DNA of 49,789 bases from Desulfobulbaceae bacterium (lineage in GTDB: Bacteria; Desulfobacterota; Desulfobulbia; Desulfobulbales; Desulfobulbaceae), in the NCBI GenBank assembly GCA_026987195.1, contig JALSNC010000090.1, forward strand, positions 1-49,789, written 5' to 3'. Under the pieces are notes generated by a model, which worked only from the letters and a program-made list of their open reading frames with translations, was not told where the DNA came from and searched no databases. Numbering within the stretch: the stretch's first letter is position 1; each line of letters begins with the position of its first letter. Position numbers and translations under genes: made by a program. Of the stretch, positions 23,569-32,527 are shown in pieces.

Positions 23569-24306
23569 TCAGCCGACAGTGCCCAGTTCGCTCTGCCGTT
23601 GGCCCAGGGTCGAGTAGCTTTTCAATACCTTGTGCAGTGCCTCGAACTTGCGCTGGGTGTCAATCATCCGCACCATCTCCTCCATCATGTTGACATTGGA
23701 GGTCTCGAGGCTGCCCTGGATGACCCGTGCCGATTCGGCGACCTGCTCGCTGGCACCGCTTTGCAGGGTATAGAGGCTGTTGCCGATCTTTTTCAGGCGG
23801 CTGGTGTCACTGACCGTGAAGACCTGCAGCCGCGCACCGGCAGGCGTGCCGTTCACCGAGATGTTGCCCTGTTCGTCTATGGAGATGGGCTTGCCCACGG
23901 CGTCGGGGAGCTGGATCTCCTGGCCGGAGTCACCGAGAACCGCAAAGCCGTCCGTGGTCTTCAGGGTGCCGTTCTGGTCCAGGGCAAAGCTGCCCACACG
24001 GGTATAGGAGGTCGTGCCCCGGCTGCGGATCTTGAAGAACCCTTTGCCCTCGATGGCCACATCCAGCGAGCGGCCGGTCTGCCGCAGGGGGCCCTGGCTG
24101 AAATCGGTCTCGATGCGGCGGATGCGGCTGTAGTTGATGCCCCTGGTCTGCCGCGTCTGCCGGCTGCCGCGGAGCATGGACTCAAAGCTGATCCGGTCCC
24201 TCTTGAAGCCGGTGGTGGAGACATTGGCCAGGTTGTTGGCAATGTTGGCCATGGCCTGTTCTCTGGCCACGGCACCGCTGAGAGCGCTGTATTTTCCTGA
24301 AACCAT
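23569..24306 (-). CDS. flgF: flagellar proximal rod protein FlgF
   Basis: The axial-protein start MVSGKYSALSGAVAREQAMANIANNLANVSTTGFKRD and the C-terminal ETSNVNMMEEMVRMIDTQRKFEALHKVLKSYSTLG place it as FlgF, next to FlgG. Length 245 aa is normal. A 234-bp gap with two degenerate junction repeats precedes it, so it may begin a transcript, but no promoter was recognised. Confidence 0.93.
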   Translation of the reverse strand: MVSGKYSALSGAVAREQAMANIANNLANVSTTGFKRDRISFESMLRGSRQTRQTRGINYSRIRRIETDFSQGPLRQTGRSLDVAIEGKGFFKIRSRGTTSYTRVGSFALDQNGTLKTTDGFAVLGDSGQEIQLPDAVGKPISIDEQGNISVNGTPAGARLQVFTVSDTSRLKKIGNSLYTLQSGASEQVAESARVIQGSLETSNVNMMEEMVRMIDTQRKFEALHKVLKSYSTLGQRQSELGTVG

Positions 24307-24316
24307 GGTGTCTGTT

Positions 24317-24367
24317 CGTCACAGTTCGATGCAATCGGCAACTGCCTTGAGATACGGAGACGTTTAC
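24317..24367 (+). repeat. degenerate junction repeat
   Basis: CGTCACAGTTCGATGCAATCGGCAACTGCC followed by GAGATACGG matches the junction repeat loosely, in plus orientation. A small AGACG/CGTCT hairpin with a TTTA loop overlaps its end (24358-24371). Confidence 0.4.
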
Positions 24368-24468
24368 GTCTGTTCCCTGTCCGTGTGAGGGGGTTGCTGC
24401 ACCCATCCTATCTGATACTTCGGTATTCCGGAGCTCTTTCTTTAATGATTTCGTAACGGTTCATGATT

Positions 24469-24499
24469 CGTCACAGCTCCCCGCCATCGGCAACCGTTC
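24469..24499 (+). repeat. degenerate junction repeat, partial
   Basis: CGTCACAGCTCCCCGCCATC followed by GGCAACCGTT keeps the conserved first half of the junction repeat. It is the second partial copy in the gap upstream of flgF. Confidence 0.4.
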
Positions 24500-24540
24500 C
24501 CCCCGTCCGCAGAGTCCACCTGCTGCGGAACCGGTACCTT

Positions 24541-24942
24541 TTACCGGCCCGACAGGCTGCTCAGGGTCACCAGCTGCCCTGCCTCGTTGATCGAGATGCC
24601 CAGGATGGAGGCGATCTCCTCGGCCGACATGCCCCGGGCCACCATCTGGGACAGGATCCTGTATTTCTCCGGTGCCTCTCCCGCCATGCCGTGCCGGACG
24701 ACCGGTTCCGGTCCCGCCGGCCGGGCGGTCCCGCGGGCCCGGCTCAGCGACTGCCGGAGAGAGGCGTCAAAGGCGGCGGTCGGTTCTTCGAGAGCTGCCC
24801 TTATCTTGTCCTGCAGCTTCCTGATCCTCTCTGATTCTTTTTTCTGCGCCCTCTGCCGGAGATGGAGCCGGATCAGCACGCCGGCCAGCAGGAACAGCAG
24901 CAAGGGAAGAATCCAGTGGAAAACAAGGTCTGATATACCCAT
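24541..24942 (-). CDS. small membrane-anchored protein, DUF2802/DUF6115-like
   Basis: One N-terminal membrane helix (VFHWILPLLLFLLAGVLIRL) is followed by a basic coiled-coil-like stretch (RQRAQKKESERIRKLQDKIRAAL) and a C-terminal helix-turn-helix-like segment, YRILSQMVARGMSAEEIASILGISINEAGQLVTL. Similar small proteins occur directly after fliA in many flagellar loci, often named DUF2802 or DUF6115. The ATG at 24942, behind CGAGGAG, is used because upstream codons fall in repeat DNA; length 133 aa. The function is not established. Confidence 0.68.
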   Translation of the reverse strand: MGISDLVFHWILPLLLFLLAGVLIRLHLRQRAQKKESERIRKLQDKIRAALEEPTAAFDASLRQSLSRARGTARPAGPEPVVRHGMAGEAPEKYRILSQMVARGMSAEEIASILGISINEAGQLVTLSSLSGR

Positions 24943-25000
24943 GACGACTCCTCGTGACTGGTTACGTGGTCCGCAACCCTGCGATAAGCACAGTTCCGGA

Positions 25001-25031
25001 CGGTTGTTGCCGGTGGCGGTGAACTCCTGCC
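25001..25031 (-). repeat. junction repeat, partial copy
   Basis: GGTTGTTGCCGGTGGCGGTGAACTCCTGCC is the reverse of the conserved half (GTTCACCGCCACCGGCAAC), with the paired CCG/CGG preserved although the loop differs. It lies between fliA and the small membrane protein. Confidence 0.55.
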
Positions 25032-25037
25032 ATTGTC

Positions 25038-25775
25038 TCATTCTGCCCAGAGATCGGCATTCAGCATCTTGACCCGCAGCTTGACCAGGGCCTGGCTGTG
25101 CAGCTGCGAGACCCTGCCCTCGGAGACGCCGATCACCTCGGCGATCTCTTTCTGGGTCAGCTCCTCGTAGTAGTAGAGGGAGATGACCAGCCGTTCCTTT
25201 TCCGAGAGTTCCTCCAGGATGTCGGCGATGATGGCGGTGATCTCCTGGTTCTCGATCATCTCCAGCGGTGTGGGGCCGGCCTCGGCATCCGCCAGGTTAT
25301 CGAGAAAATTCCGGCCCGCCTCAGTGTGGTCCAGGGCCTCGTGCAGGCTCACGCAGCCCAGATGGCTGACCTTGGCGAGCAGATCGTGGTACTCCTCCAG
25401 GGTGAGATCCATGGCCTCGGCCATCTCCTCTTCCTCGGGGGAGCGCCCCAGCTTGCGTTCCAGGCGCAGCATGGTCTGGGTCAGCCGGTTCTGTTTTTCC
25501 CTGAGCGAGCGGGAGAACCAGTCCAGCTTGCGCATCTCGTCGAGGATGGCGCCGCGGATCCGGTATTCGGCAAAGGTATTGAACTTGACCCCCTTGGAGG
25601 CATCGAACTTGTTGGCCGCATCGATCAGGCCCACCATGGCGGCGCTGGTCATGTCGTCCCTGCTCATGAACGATGGCACCTGGGGTACCATCCGCTGGAC
25701 CACCAGCTCCACCAGAGGCATGTGCTCTCTGATCAGCTGGGAACGGTCATCGAGTGGTGGTACCGGTGGATACAT
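25038..25775 (-). CDS. fliA: flagellar sigma factor FliA (sigma-28)
   Basis: All sigma-70-family parts needed are present: region 2 (MSRDDMTSAAMVGLIDAANKFDASKGVKFNTFAEYRIRGAILDEMRKLDW), region 3 (ENQ-like RSLREKQNRLTQTMLRLERKLGRSP) and region 4 (LSEKERLVISLYYYEELTQKEIAEVIGVSEGRVSQLHSQALVKLR). Length 245 aa is normal for FliA. It directs late genes and is inhibited by FlgM; the two FliA-like promoters at 17780 and 19316 are its likely targets. It follows flhG after 93 bp. Confidence 0.96.
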   Translation of the reverse strand: MYPPVPPLDDRSQLIREHMPLVELVVQRMVPQVPSFMSRDDMTSAAMVGLIDAANKFDASKGVKFNTFAEYRIRGAILDEMRKLDWFSRSLREKQNRLTQTMLRLERKLGRSPEEEEMAEAMDLTLEEYHDLLAKVSHLGCVSLHEALDHTEAGRNFLDNLADAEAGPTPLEMIENQEITAIIADILEELSEKERLVISLYYYEELTQKEIAEVIGVSEGRVSQLHSQALVKLRVKMLNADLWAE

Positions 25776-25868
25776 CGCTGTCCATTGTTTCTTTTTCCCC
25801 GGAATCCGGCCGGGCCGGCCCGGAGTGTCTTTCCTGCGGCATGGGGCTGTCTGCCCGGTTTCTGTGAA

Positions 25869-26765
25869 CTATCTGTTGCCCAGATCGAGAAGCCGTTTCC
25901 AGAAGAACTGGATGGATCCCTTGGGTTCCACGTGCTCCGGCTCCCTGACGATGCTCCTGGCCAGGGCGGCAAAGGCGTTGCTGGTCCTGGAGTCCGGATA
26001 GAGCTGGACCATGACCTGCTGCTTGCGGATGGCCTCCACCATCAGTTTGTCCCTGGGGATGGAGCCCATGTAGTCGATGGAGATGTCCAGGTAGCGGTTG
26101 GCCACCATGGTCAGCTTGCGGTAGACGTCCAGGGCCTCTTCCTCGCTTTTGATGAAGTTGACGATCAGGTTGAAATGTTTTTCATGGTACTGGTTGGACA
26201 ACAGCTTCATCAGGGCATAGGCATCGGTGATGGCCGTGGGCTCGGGCGTGGTCACAACCAGGATCTCCTGGGCGGCGGTGTTGAAGTAGGTCACGTTCTC
26301 CGAGATTCCGGCCTCGGTGTCAATGAGGACAAAGTCGAAGTCGTTGTGCATCGCATCCAGCGCCTCCAGCAGGCGCATCTTCTGCTGTGAATCCAGCCTG
26401 GTGAAGCGCTGGACACCGGATCCGGCCGGCAGGATCCGGATTCCCTCCGGTCCCTCGATGAGTATGGAGGAGAGATCATGGTCACCGGCAAAGAAGTGGT
26501 TCAGGTTGTAGCCCGGCGCCAGACCGAAGACGACATCGATGTTGGCCAGGCCCAGGTCGGCGTCCAGGATCAGGACCCGTTTGCCCATCTTCGCCAGCAG
26601 GACCGCGGTATTGGCGACAACCGCAGTCTTGCCGACGCCGCCCTTGCCGCTGGTGACCGAGAAGACCCGCGTGGCGTGCTGGCGGCCGGGGTTTTCTTCT
26701 TCGGTATCGTGGTTCATGGCCCGCAGTGTTGTTGCCTGGTCGGGGCGGAGCGCTTGATCAACCAT
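25869..26765 (-). CDS. flhG: flagellar number regulator FlhG (MinD-like ATPase)
   Basis: The deviant Walker A SGKGGVGKT is at residues 39-47, followed by RVLILDADLGLANIDVVFGL and LIDTEAGISENV. The N-terminal DQATTLR (9-15) is the DQAxxLR motif that stimulates FlhF GTPase activity, which marks FlhG rather than plain MinD. A C-terminal amphipathic helix (IQFFWKRLLDL) would bind the membrane. The gene overlaps flhF by 8 bp. With FlhF it sets number and position of polar flagella. Confidence 0.95.
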   Translation of the reverse strand: MVDQALRPDQATTLRAMNHDTEEENPGRQHATRVFSVTSGKGGVGKTAVVANTAVLLAKMGKRVLILDADLGLANIDVVFGLAPGYNLNHFFAGDHDLSSILIEGPEGIRILPAGSGVQRFTRLDSQQKMRLLEALDAMHNDFDFVLIDTEAGISENVTYFNTAAQEILVVTTPEPTAITDAYALMKLLSNQYHEKHFNLIVNFIKSEEEALDVYRKLTMVANRYLDISIDYMGSIPRDKLMVEAIRKQQVMVQLYPDSRTSNAFAALARSIVREPEHVEPKGSIQFFWKRLLDLGNR

Positions 26766-28023
26766 TGCTTCCAGTCCTGTGGTCGTTCATGATGAGGCCT
26801 GCCAGGAGTTCCGGATCCGGGACAATGATGTCTTCCGGCACCCGTTGACCGTTGGTGATGAAGGAGACCGGTGTTCCGTCGGCACGGTGGACGTTCAGGA
26901 GGACGCCCAGTTGGCCGCATTCGTCGATCTTGCTGAAGATGACCCTGCTGATCTCCAGACGGCGGAAACGTTCGATGGTGGCCAGCAGTTCCTGCTCCCT
27001 GGTGGTGGCGGAGAGGAGCAGGTGGTTCTCGATGCCTAGGTCAGGATCGAGAAATGTTGCCATCTCCTGGAGTTCGTGATCGTTTCTCGGGCTGCGGCCG
27101 GCAGTGTCGATGAGGATCAGCTCGCAGTTGCGGTGTGTACGCAGGGCCTGCCGGAGCTGGGACGGCCTGATGACCACCTCCACCGGCAGTCGCATGATCT
27201 CGCCGTAGACCTTGAGCTGCTCCACGGCAGCGATACGATAGGTGTCGATGGTGATCAGGGCGATGCGACCGCCGAACCGGTGGAGGTAGTTGGCCGCGAT
27301 CTTGGCGATGGTGGTGGTCTTGCCCGCGCCGGTGGGCCCGACGAGACTGATCCGCCGCTGCCTGGTCTGGCGTACGGAAAGGATGTCACTGTCCACCCGC
27401 AGCATGGAGGCGATCCGGCGGCCGAGCAGTCCGGCAAGCGCCGCATGGTCGAGGGCGCCAGGATCCGTCACCTCCCTGCGGGCCGCGTCGGCCACGAGCC
27501 CGGCGGTTTGTTCGTCCAGGCCCCGTGCCCGCAGCAGGCGCAGGACCGGGTCATTGTCCGTTGCCCAGTCGCCTGCGCCGGCCTGGACCCTGTCAACGGC
27601 CGGAGGCGCCTTTTCCATGCCGGCAAGGCGGCTGCTCAGGCTCTGGACCAGGCTGCGCAGTTCGGAGAGCTCGTCCCTGATCCTGTCGCCACGTTCCTCT
27701 GTCGCTGCCGCAGCAGGCCGGGAGGTATCCGGCTGCCGCTGCCAGATCCGATCGTAGGTGAGGCTGTTGTCTTCGGGACGTACACTGAGCCGTGCCCGGG
27801 ATCGTTTCGCCCGTTTCGGCGCAGGTGGCGGCACCTGGTCCGAGCGTTCGTTCCATGCGGTATCCACGGCAGCGGTGATCTCCATGATCGGCCTGCCCAT
27901 CATGCCCAGGCCGCCGCGGCGGACCTTGCGCGTCGACAGGATAAGGGCGTCGGGGCCCAGTGCCTCCTTGACCATCTTCAGACCGCTGGCCATGTCGCTG
28001 GCCTCAAAGACTTTAACCTGCAT
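26758..28023 (-). CDS. flhF: flagellar placement GTPase FlhF
   Basis: An SRP-type GTPase with an N-terminal B domain (MQVKVFEASDMASGLKMVKEALGPDALILSTRKV), a variable linker, an N domain and the G domain. P-loop GPTGAGKTT is at 229-237, followed by ALITIDTYRIAAVEQLKVY and LIDTAGRS. FlhF marks the pole for basal-body assembly. Length 421 aa is typical. It overlaps flhA by 11 bp and flhG by 8 bp, giving a coupled flhA-flhF-flhG set. Confidence 0.96.
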   Translation of the reverse strand: MQVKVFEASDMASGLKMVKEALGPDALILSTRKVRRGGLGMMGRPIMEITAAVDTAWNERSDQVPPPAPKRAKRSRARLSVRPEDNSLTYDRIWQRQPDTSRPAAAATEERGDRIRDELSELRSLVQSLSSRLAGMEKAPPAVDRVQAGAGDWATDNDPVLRLLRARGLDEQTAGLVADAARREVTDPGALDHAALAGLLGRRIASMLRVDSDILSVRQTRQRRISLVGPTGAGKTTTIAKIAANYLHRFGGRIALITIDTYRIAAVEQLKVYGEIMRLPVEVVIRPSQLRQALRTHRNCELILIDTAGRSPRNDHELQEMATFLDPDLGIENHLLLSATTREQELLATIERFRRLEISRVIFSKIDECGQLGVLLNVHRADGTPVSFITNGQRVPEDIIVPDPELLAGLIMNDHRTGSNG

Positions 28024-30112
28024 CGATGGTTACCGTTCCAAGGGATTTGATCTTCATGTTGGAGGCGATCTCGTTATGGGAGAGAACCGCCAGGCTCGGG
28101 AAGTAGCGCTCGGTCAGCCTGCGGACATGGGGCCTGATCTGCGGCACCACCAGCAGGACAGGCTGCTGACCTCCAGGGAAGGAGGAGAGGAGGTTCGCGA
28201 GGCTGTCCAGGATCTTCTGGGCGATCTGCGGGTCCAGGGCCAGGTAGCTGCCATGTTCGCGGTGCTGGATGGCGTTCTGGATGATCTCTTCCACCTTGGG
28301 ATCCATGGTGATCACCTCGATGGTGCCGTCCGGCCGGGCATGGGCCTGGGAGATGGACCGGGAGAGGGCGTGGCGGACGTACTCGGTCAGGACGTCGGTA
28401 TCCTGGGTCATGGGGGCATAGTCGGCCATGGTCTCCAGGATGGTGCGCAGGTCGCGGATGGAGACGCCCTCGCGCAGCAGGTTCTGCAGGACCCGCATGA
28501 TGGTGCCCAGATTGAGGATGTTGGGCACCAGTTCCTCCACCAGCTTGGGATAGGTCTTGGCCAGGTTGTCGAGCAGGTTCTGGGCCTCCTGGCGGCCCAG
28601 CAGTTCATGGGCATGCTGCTTGATGACCTCGCTGATATGGGTCGCCATGACCGTGGTGCAGTCGACCACGGTATAGCCGGCGACCTGGGCCTGTTCCCTC
28701 TGCTCCTCGGTGATCCAGATGGCGGGCAGGCCAAAGGCGGGCTCCCGGGTGGGGATACCCTTGATGGTCTCGGTGACCGTGCCCGGATCCATGGCCATGT
28801 AGTAGCCGGGCATGATCTCGGCCGTGGCGATCTGGACCCCCTTGAGGCTGATGACATACTGGTTGGGGCTGAGCTGCAGGTTGTCCTTGATGTGGATCGG
28901 CGGCACGATGAAGCCCGAGGTCAGGGCGAACTGCTTGCGGATGGACTGGATACGGGCCAGGAGCTCACCGTCCTGGGCCGCGTCCACAAAGGGGATCAGG
29001 CCATAGCCCACTTCCAGCTCGATGAGATCCACGGTGAGCATCTGCTCATAGTCTTCCTCGGCCTTGACCGTCGGTTCCGGACGTTCGATTCCGGCCTCGG
29101 CCTCGGCTTCCCGTTCAGCCCTGTCCAGCCGGTAGGCCGCATAGACGAGCGCCGAGGCGATTATGAGAAAGGGGATCACCGGCAGACCCGGGATGAGGGC
29201 GAAGAGAAGGAGGATGCCGGCAACCACCCACAGGGCCTTGGTGTAGCGGGTGAACTGTTTGCGCAGGTCGTCGCCGAAGTTTTCCTGGCCCGAGGAGCGG
29301 GTCACCAGCATGCCGGCGGCGGTGGAGATGATAAGCGCCGGCACCTGGCCGACCAGGCCGTCGCCGATGGTGAGGATGGTGTAGTTCTGGGCCGCCTCGG
29401 CCATGGGCATGCCCTTCTGCAGCACGCCGATGACAAAGCCGGCGCCGATGTTGATCAGGGTGATGATGATGCCGGCAATGGCGTCACCGCGCACGAACTT
29501 GGAGGCACCGTCCATGGCGCCGTGGAAGTTGGCCTCGTCCGAGATCTCCTCCCGGCGGCGGCGGGCCTCTGCCTCGTCGATGAGACCGGCGTTGAGGTCG
29601 GCGTCGATGGCCATCTGCTTGCCCGGCATGGCATCCAGGGTGAAGCGGGCCGCCACCTCGGCGATACGGCCGGCGCCCTTGGTGATGACGATGAAGTTGA
29701 TGATGACCAGGATGACAAAGATCACCAGGCCGACCACATACGAGCCTCCGACCACGAACTGGCCAAAGGCCATGATCACGGAGCCGGCGGCCCGCGGCCC
29801 CTCGTTGCCGTGCAGGAGGATGAGCCGGGTGGAGGCCACGTTGAGCGAGAGCCTGAACAGGGTGGTGGCCAGCAGGAGGGAGGGAAAGACAGAGAACTCC
29901 ACCGCCTTGTCCGTATACAGGCTGATGATCAGGATCAGTATGGCCAGGGTGATGTTCATGGACAGGCAGAGGTCCAGGATCATGGGCGGCAGGGGGATGA
30001 TCATCAGCATCAGGATGCCGATCAGTCCCAGCGAGGCCCATATATCACTGCGCTGGAGCAGATCCCGGAACCGGATCTGGCCGAGAAAGGTCTGTTGCTC
30101 TGCCCGTTCCAT
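28013..30112 (-). CDS. flhA: flagellar export gate protein FlhA
   Basis: The N-terminal half holds about eight membrane helices (LGLIGILMLMIIPLPPMILDLCLSMNITLAILILI, FPSLLLATTLFRLSLNVASTRLIL) and the FHIPEP region, seen here as AARFTLDAMPGKQMAIDADLNAGLID. The C-terminal cytosolic domain forms the nonameric docking ring for export substrates. Length 699 aa is normal. It starts 13 bp after flhB. Confidence 0.98.
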   Translation of the reverse strand: MERAEQQTFLGQIRFRDLLQRSDIWASLGLIGILMLMIIPLPPMILDLCLSMNITLAILILIISLYTDKAVEFSVFPSLLLATTLFRLSLNVASTRLILLHGNEGPRAAGSVIMAFGQFVVGGSYVVGLVIFVILVIINFIVITKGAGRIAEVAARFTLDAMPGKQMAIDADLNAGLIDEAEARRRREEISDEANFHGAMDGASKFVRGDAIAGIIITLINIGAGFVIGVLQKGMPMAEAAQNYTILTIGDGLVGQVPALIISTAAGMLVTRSSGQENFGDDLRKQFTRYTKALWVVAGILLLFALIPGLPVIPFLIIASALVYAAYRLDRAEREAEAEAGIERPEPTVKAEEDYEQMLTVDLIELEVGYGLIPFVDAAQDGELLARIQSIRKQFALTSGFIVPPIHIKDNLQLSPNQYVISLKGVQIATAEIMPGYYMAMDPGTVTETIKGIPTREPAFGLPAIWITEEQREQAQVAGYTVVDCTTVMATHISEVIKQHAHELLGRQEAQNLLDNLAKTYPKLVEELVPNILNLGTIMRVLQNLLREGVSIRDLRTILETMADYAPMTQDTDVLTEYVRHALSRSISQAHARPDGTIEVITMDPKVEEIIQNAIQHREHGSYLALDPQIAQKILDSLANLLSSFPGGQQPVLLVVPQIRPHVRRLTERYFPSLAVLSHNEIASNMKIKSLGTVTIDAG

Positions 30113-30125
30113 GGGGTGCGTGCCG

Positions 30126-31229
30126 TTACTCTCCGTTCTGGCCCGTCGCGCGGGTCTTCATCTGGTCCGTTCCCTTGAGCGAGTAGACATAGGCCAGGAT
30201 CTCGGCCACGGCCTTGAACAGCTCCTCGGGAATCGTCTGTCCGATCTCCACCCTGGAATGCAATAATCTTGCCACGGGCGGGTTCTCCACCAGGGGAACA
30301 TCGTGTTCCCTGGCCAGTTCCCGGATCCTCCCGGCCACCAGGTCACGGCCCTTGGCCAGGACTACCGGCGCATCCATGGTCTGGTTGTCATACTTGAGGG
30401 CAACGGCGATACGGGTGGGGTTGGTGATCACCACGTCGGCCTCGGGCACCGCGGCCATCATCCGCTGCCGGGCCATCTGCTGCTGGATGGAACGGATTTT
30501 TGACTTGATGTGCGGATCGCCTTCGGTGTCCTTCATCTCTTCCTTCTGTTCCTGCTTGGTCATCTTCATCTTCTCTTCCATCTCCCAGCGGACAAAGCCG
30601 TAGTCCAGGATGGCGAGAAAGATCATGATGGCGCAGACCTTCATCATCACCAGGGTGGCGATTCGGCCGAGGAAGGCGATGGTCTGGCCCACGGCCATGT
30701 CGCCGAGCAGCAGGGCCTGGTCGAACTCGCCGGCAATGGTCCTGTAGGAGACCCAGGCGATGAGCAGGACCTTGAGGATGGACTTGACCACCTCCACCAG
30801 CGAGCGTTTGGAAAAGAAGCGGGCCATGCCCTTGATGGGGTCGAGCTTGTTGAGGTCAGGTACCAGGGGCTGGGTGGTGAAGAGCCAGCCGATCTGCATC
30901 ACCGTGGACAGGAAACCGACCACCAGGGAGACCAGAAAGAGCGGCCCCATGATAATCCCCAGCTCGCGGAAGATATAGAAGGTGAACTGCATGAACAGGG
31001 CCGGGGTGAGGGGATGGTCGCCGCTGTGGGCCCAGACCGAGGTGACGAGGTTTGTCATCTCCTTCCAGAAGAAGGGGGCGTAGAAGAACCAGAACAGCAG
31101 CAGCATGGTGAACATGGCCGCGGTCTGTACTTCCCTGCTCTGGGCGACCTGGCCCTTTTTCCTGAAGTCTTCCCTTCGTTTCGCCGAAGGGGCTTCGGTA
31201 CGTTCGCCGGTGGGGGTGTCTTCAGCCAT
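30126..31229 (-). CDS. flhB: flagellar export switch protein FlhB
   Basis: Four membrane helices are followed by a cytosolic domain containing the autocleavage site N270-P271-T272. The next residue, normally His (NPTH), is Arg273 here (CGT codon), giving NPTR; the rest of the motif (IAVALKYD) is intact. FlhB switches export from rod/hook to filament substrates after hook completion. The 367-aa length is normal, with a charged N-terminus (TPTGERTEAPSAKRREDFRKKG) typical of the family. A 143-bp gap precedes it. Confidence 0.97.
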   Translation of the reverse strand: MAEDTPTGERTEAPSAKRREDFRKKGQVAQSREVQTAAMFTMLLLFWFFYAPFFWKEMTNLVTSVWAHSGDHPLTPALFMQFTFYIFRELGIIMGPLFLVSLVVGFLSTVMQIGWLFTTQPLVPDLNKLDPIKGMARFFSKRSLVEVVKSILKVLLIAWVSYRTIAGEFDQALLLGDMAVGQTIAFLGRIATLVMMKVCAIMIFLAILDYGFVRWEMEEKMKMTKQEQKEEMKDTEGDPHIKSKIRSIQQQMARQRMMAAVPEADVVITNPTRIAVALKYDNQTMDAPVVLAKGRDLVAGRIRELAREHDVPLVENPPVARLLHSRVEIGQTIPEELFKAVAEILAYVYSLKGTDQMKTRATGQNGE

Positions 31230-31307
31230 GGTTCAGGTAACAGGTCTCAGGACACAGGGAACAGGTTGGTGACGGTAGGTATGTGGTGCTTCCGTACCTG
31301 AAGACAA

Positions 31308-31323
31308 TGCAAGTGACAGGCCT
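31308..31323 (-). promoter_or_regulatory. possible sigma-54 promoter upstream of flhB
   Basis: The minus strand reads AGGCCTGTCACTTGCA: GG and GC are separated by the required 10 bases and the -12 TTGCA is perfect, but the -24 half (AGGCCT against TGGCAC) keeps only GGC. It lies ~79 bp before flhB, in the 143-bp fliR-flhB gap, which otherwise holds only short CAGG-rich repeats. Confidence 0.38.
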
Positions 31324-31372
31324 GAATCTGGAAGCAGGGAAAGGCACGGAGGGAAGGGGGAATATGAGGATG

Positions 31373-32152
31373 TTACCGCAGCAGTTGGAGAAGCTGGAAG
31401 AAGCTGGTACCGATGGTGTCAAATTCACGACGCAGGATGAGCAGGGTCATGTTCAGGGTCAGGCCGATGACCAGTAACGCGATACCGATGTTCATGGGAA
31501 AGGAGAGCATGAAGACGTTGAGCTGGGGAAAGACCCGCGCCAGGATGCCCAGCACCATGTTGGAGATCAGGAGCAGGGCCAGGACCGGGGCGCTGAACTT
31601 GATGCCGAGCAGGAACATGTTGCTGCCCAGGTGCATGAGCATGGGCACGGCGTCGCCGGAGAAATCGAGATGCCCGGGCGGCAGGAGGATGTAGGACTCG
31701 ACAATGGCGCGGAAGAAGATGTGGTGGATGTCCAGGGCCAGGAAGATGAGAATGGCGAGCACGTTCTGGAACTGGCTCATCAGGGAGAGCTGCTGGGTGG
31801 TCTGGGGATCGAAGATGTTGGCCGCGGCAAATCCCATCTGGTAGCCGATGATGGTGCCGCCGAAGCTGACCGCGGTGAAGATGAGCTGGGCGATGAGGCC
31901 GAGCATCAGGCCGATGAGGGCCTCGTTGACCATGAGCAGGCCGAAGTCGACCAGGGTGAAGCTGGTCTTCGGCGTGTAGCGGGCCATGAGGGGAAACAGG
32001 ATTATGGCCGTGGCAAAGGCCAGGCCCACCTTGAGCTGAGGCGGGACCTGGCGGCTGTTGAATACCGGGATGGCGGCCACCAGGGCGGCGACCCGGGAGA
32101 GGCAGAGGAGGAAGTTCTGGAACTGCTGGAGAGGAATGAGCTGGATATCCAT
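31373..32152 (-). CDS. fliR: flagellar export gate protein FliR
   Basis: Polytopic membrane protein with MDIQLIPLQQFQNFLLCLSRVAALVAAIPVFNSRQVPPQLKVG at the N-terminus and GLLMVNEALIGLMLGLIAQLIFTAVSFGGTIIGYQMGFA in the middle, both characteristic of FliR. The ATG at 32152 is chosen over a TTG at 32161 that lies inside a junction repeat; 259 aa. It builds the export gate with FliP and FliQ. Confidence 0.95.
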   Translation of the reverse strand: MDIQLIPLQQFQNFLLCLSRVAALVAAIPVFNSRQVPPQLKVGLAFATAIILFPLMARYTPKTSFTLVDFGLLMVNEALIGLMLGLIAQLIFTAVSFGGTIIGYQMGFAAANIFDPQTTQQLSLMSQFQNVLAILIFLALDIHHIFFRAIVESYILLPPGHLDFSGDAVPMLMHLGSNMFLLGIKFSAPVLALLLISNMVLGILARVFPQLNVFMLSFPMNIGIALLVIGLTLNMTLLILRREFDTIGTSFFQLLQLLR

Positions 32153-32159
32153 GATCCGC

Positions 32160-32207
32160 AATAGTTCGCCGCCATCGGCAACTGCCGAAAAATGCCGATA
32201 CTGTTAC
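32160..32207 (+). repeat. junction repeat copy
   Basis: AATAGTTCGCCGCCATCGGC then AACTGCCGAAAAATG and CCGATACTGTTACC match the junction repeat in plus orientation over its full length. It fills the fliQ-fliR gap almost completely, ending a few bases from the fliQ stop. Confidence 0.72.
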
Positions 32208-32215
32208 CGCGGCGG

Positions 32216-32485
32216 TTACCGGCCGATGGTGGCGATGCCGCCGATGATGCCGGTGGTGAAGGTGATGAGCAGGTTCATCAGCCAGGGGCCGAAGATGAGC
32301 AGGGTGACGAAGACGGCAACGATCTTGGGGATAAAGGTCATGGTCTGCTCGTTGATCTGGGTGGCGGCCTGAAAGACGCTGATGATCAGGCCGACGACCA
32401 TGGCGGCGATGAGCATGGGGCCGGAGGCCAGCAGCACGGTTTCCACCGCCTTTCTGCCGATATGGACGACTGTTTCCGGGCTCAT
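32216..32485 (-). CDS. fliQ: flagellar export gate protein FliQ
   Basis: At 89 aa with two membrane helices (ETVLLASGPMLIAAMVVGLIISVFQAATQINEQTMTFIPKI and FGPWLMNLLITFTTGIIGGI) this is a standard FliQ. It lies between fliP and fliR, its partners in the export gate. Confidence 0.96.
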   Translation of the reverse strand: MSPETVVHIGRKAVETVLLASGPMLIAAMVVGLIISVFQAATQINEQTMTFIPKIVAVFVTLLIFGPWLMNLLITFTTGIIGGIATIGR

Positions 32486-32527
32486 GGAATTCTTCTCCTT
32501 TGTATGCGGGTGAACTGGTACATCGGC

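Noticed and set aside
24331..24347. TGCAATCGGCAACTGCC as a sigma-54 promoter before flgF
   Set aside because: The GG-GC distance is two bases too long, and the sequence is a junction repeat variant.
25800..25835. GC-rich CCGG inverted repeat between fliA and flhG as a terminator
   Set aside because: No T-tract follows on the minus strand, and fliA is expected to be co-transcribed with flhG.
27758..30178. An 806-codon plus-strand open frame opposite flhF and flhA
   Set aside because: It is a shadow of GC-rich codon use in flhA/flhF. It has no domain or ribosome-binding site, and the minus-strand proteins are unmistakable. The same applies to long plus-strand frames at 19550-21055, 33826-35328, 32192-33505 and 45275-46810.
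31230..31372. CAGG-rich repeats before flhB as a CRISPR or iteron array
   Set aside because: Units are short, irregular and imperfect; similar loose CAGAAATCAG/GGTCAGG tracts occur at 17805, 35826 and 49542.
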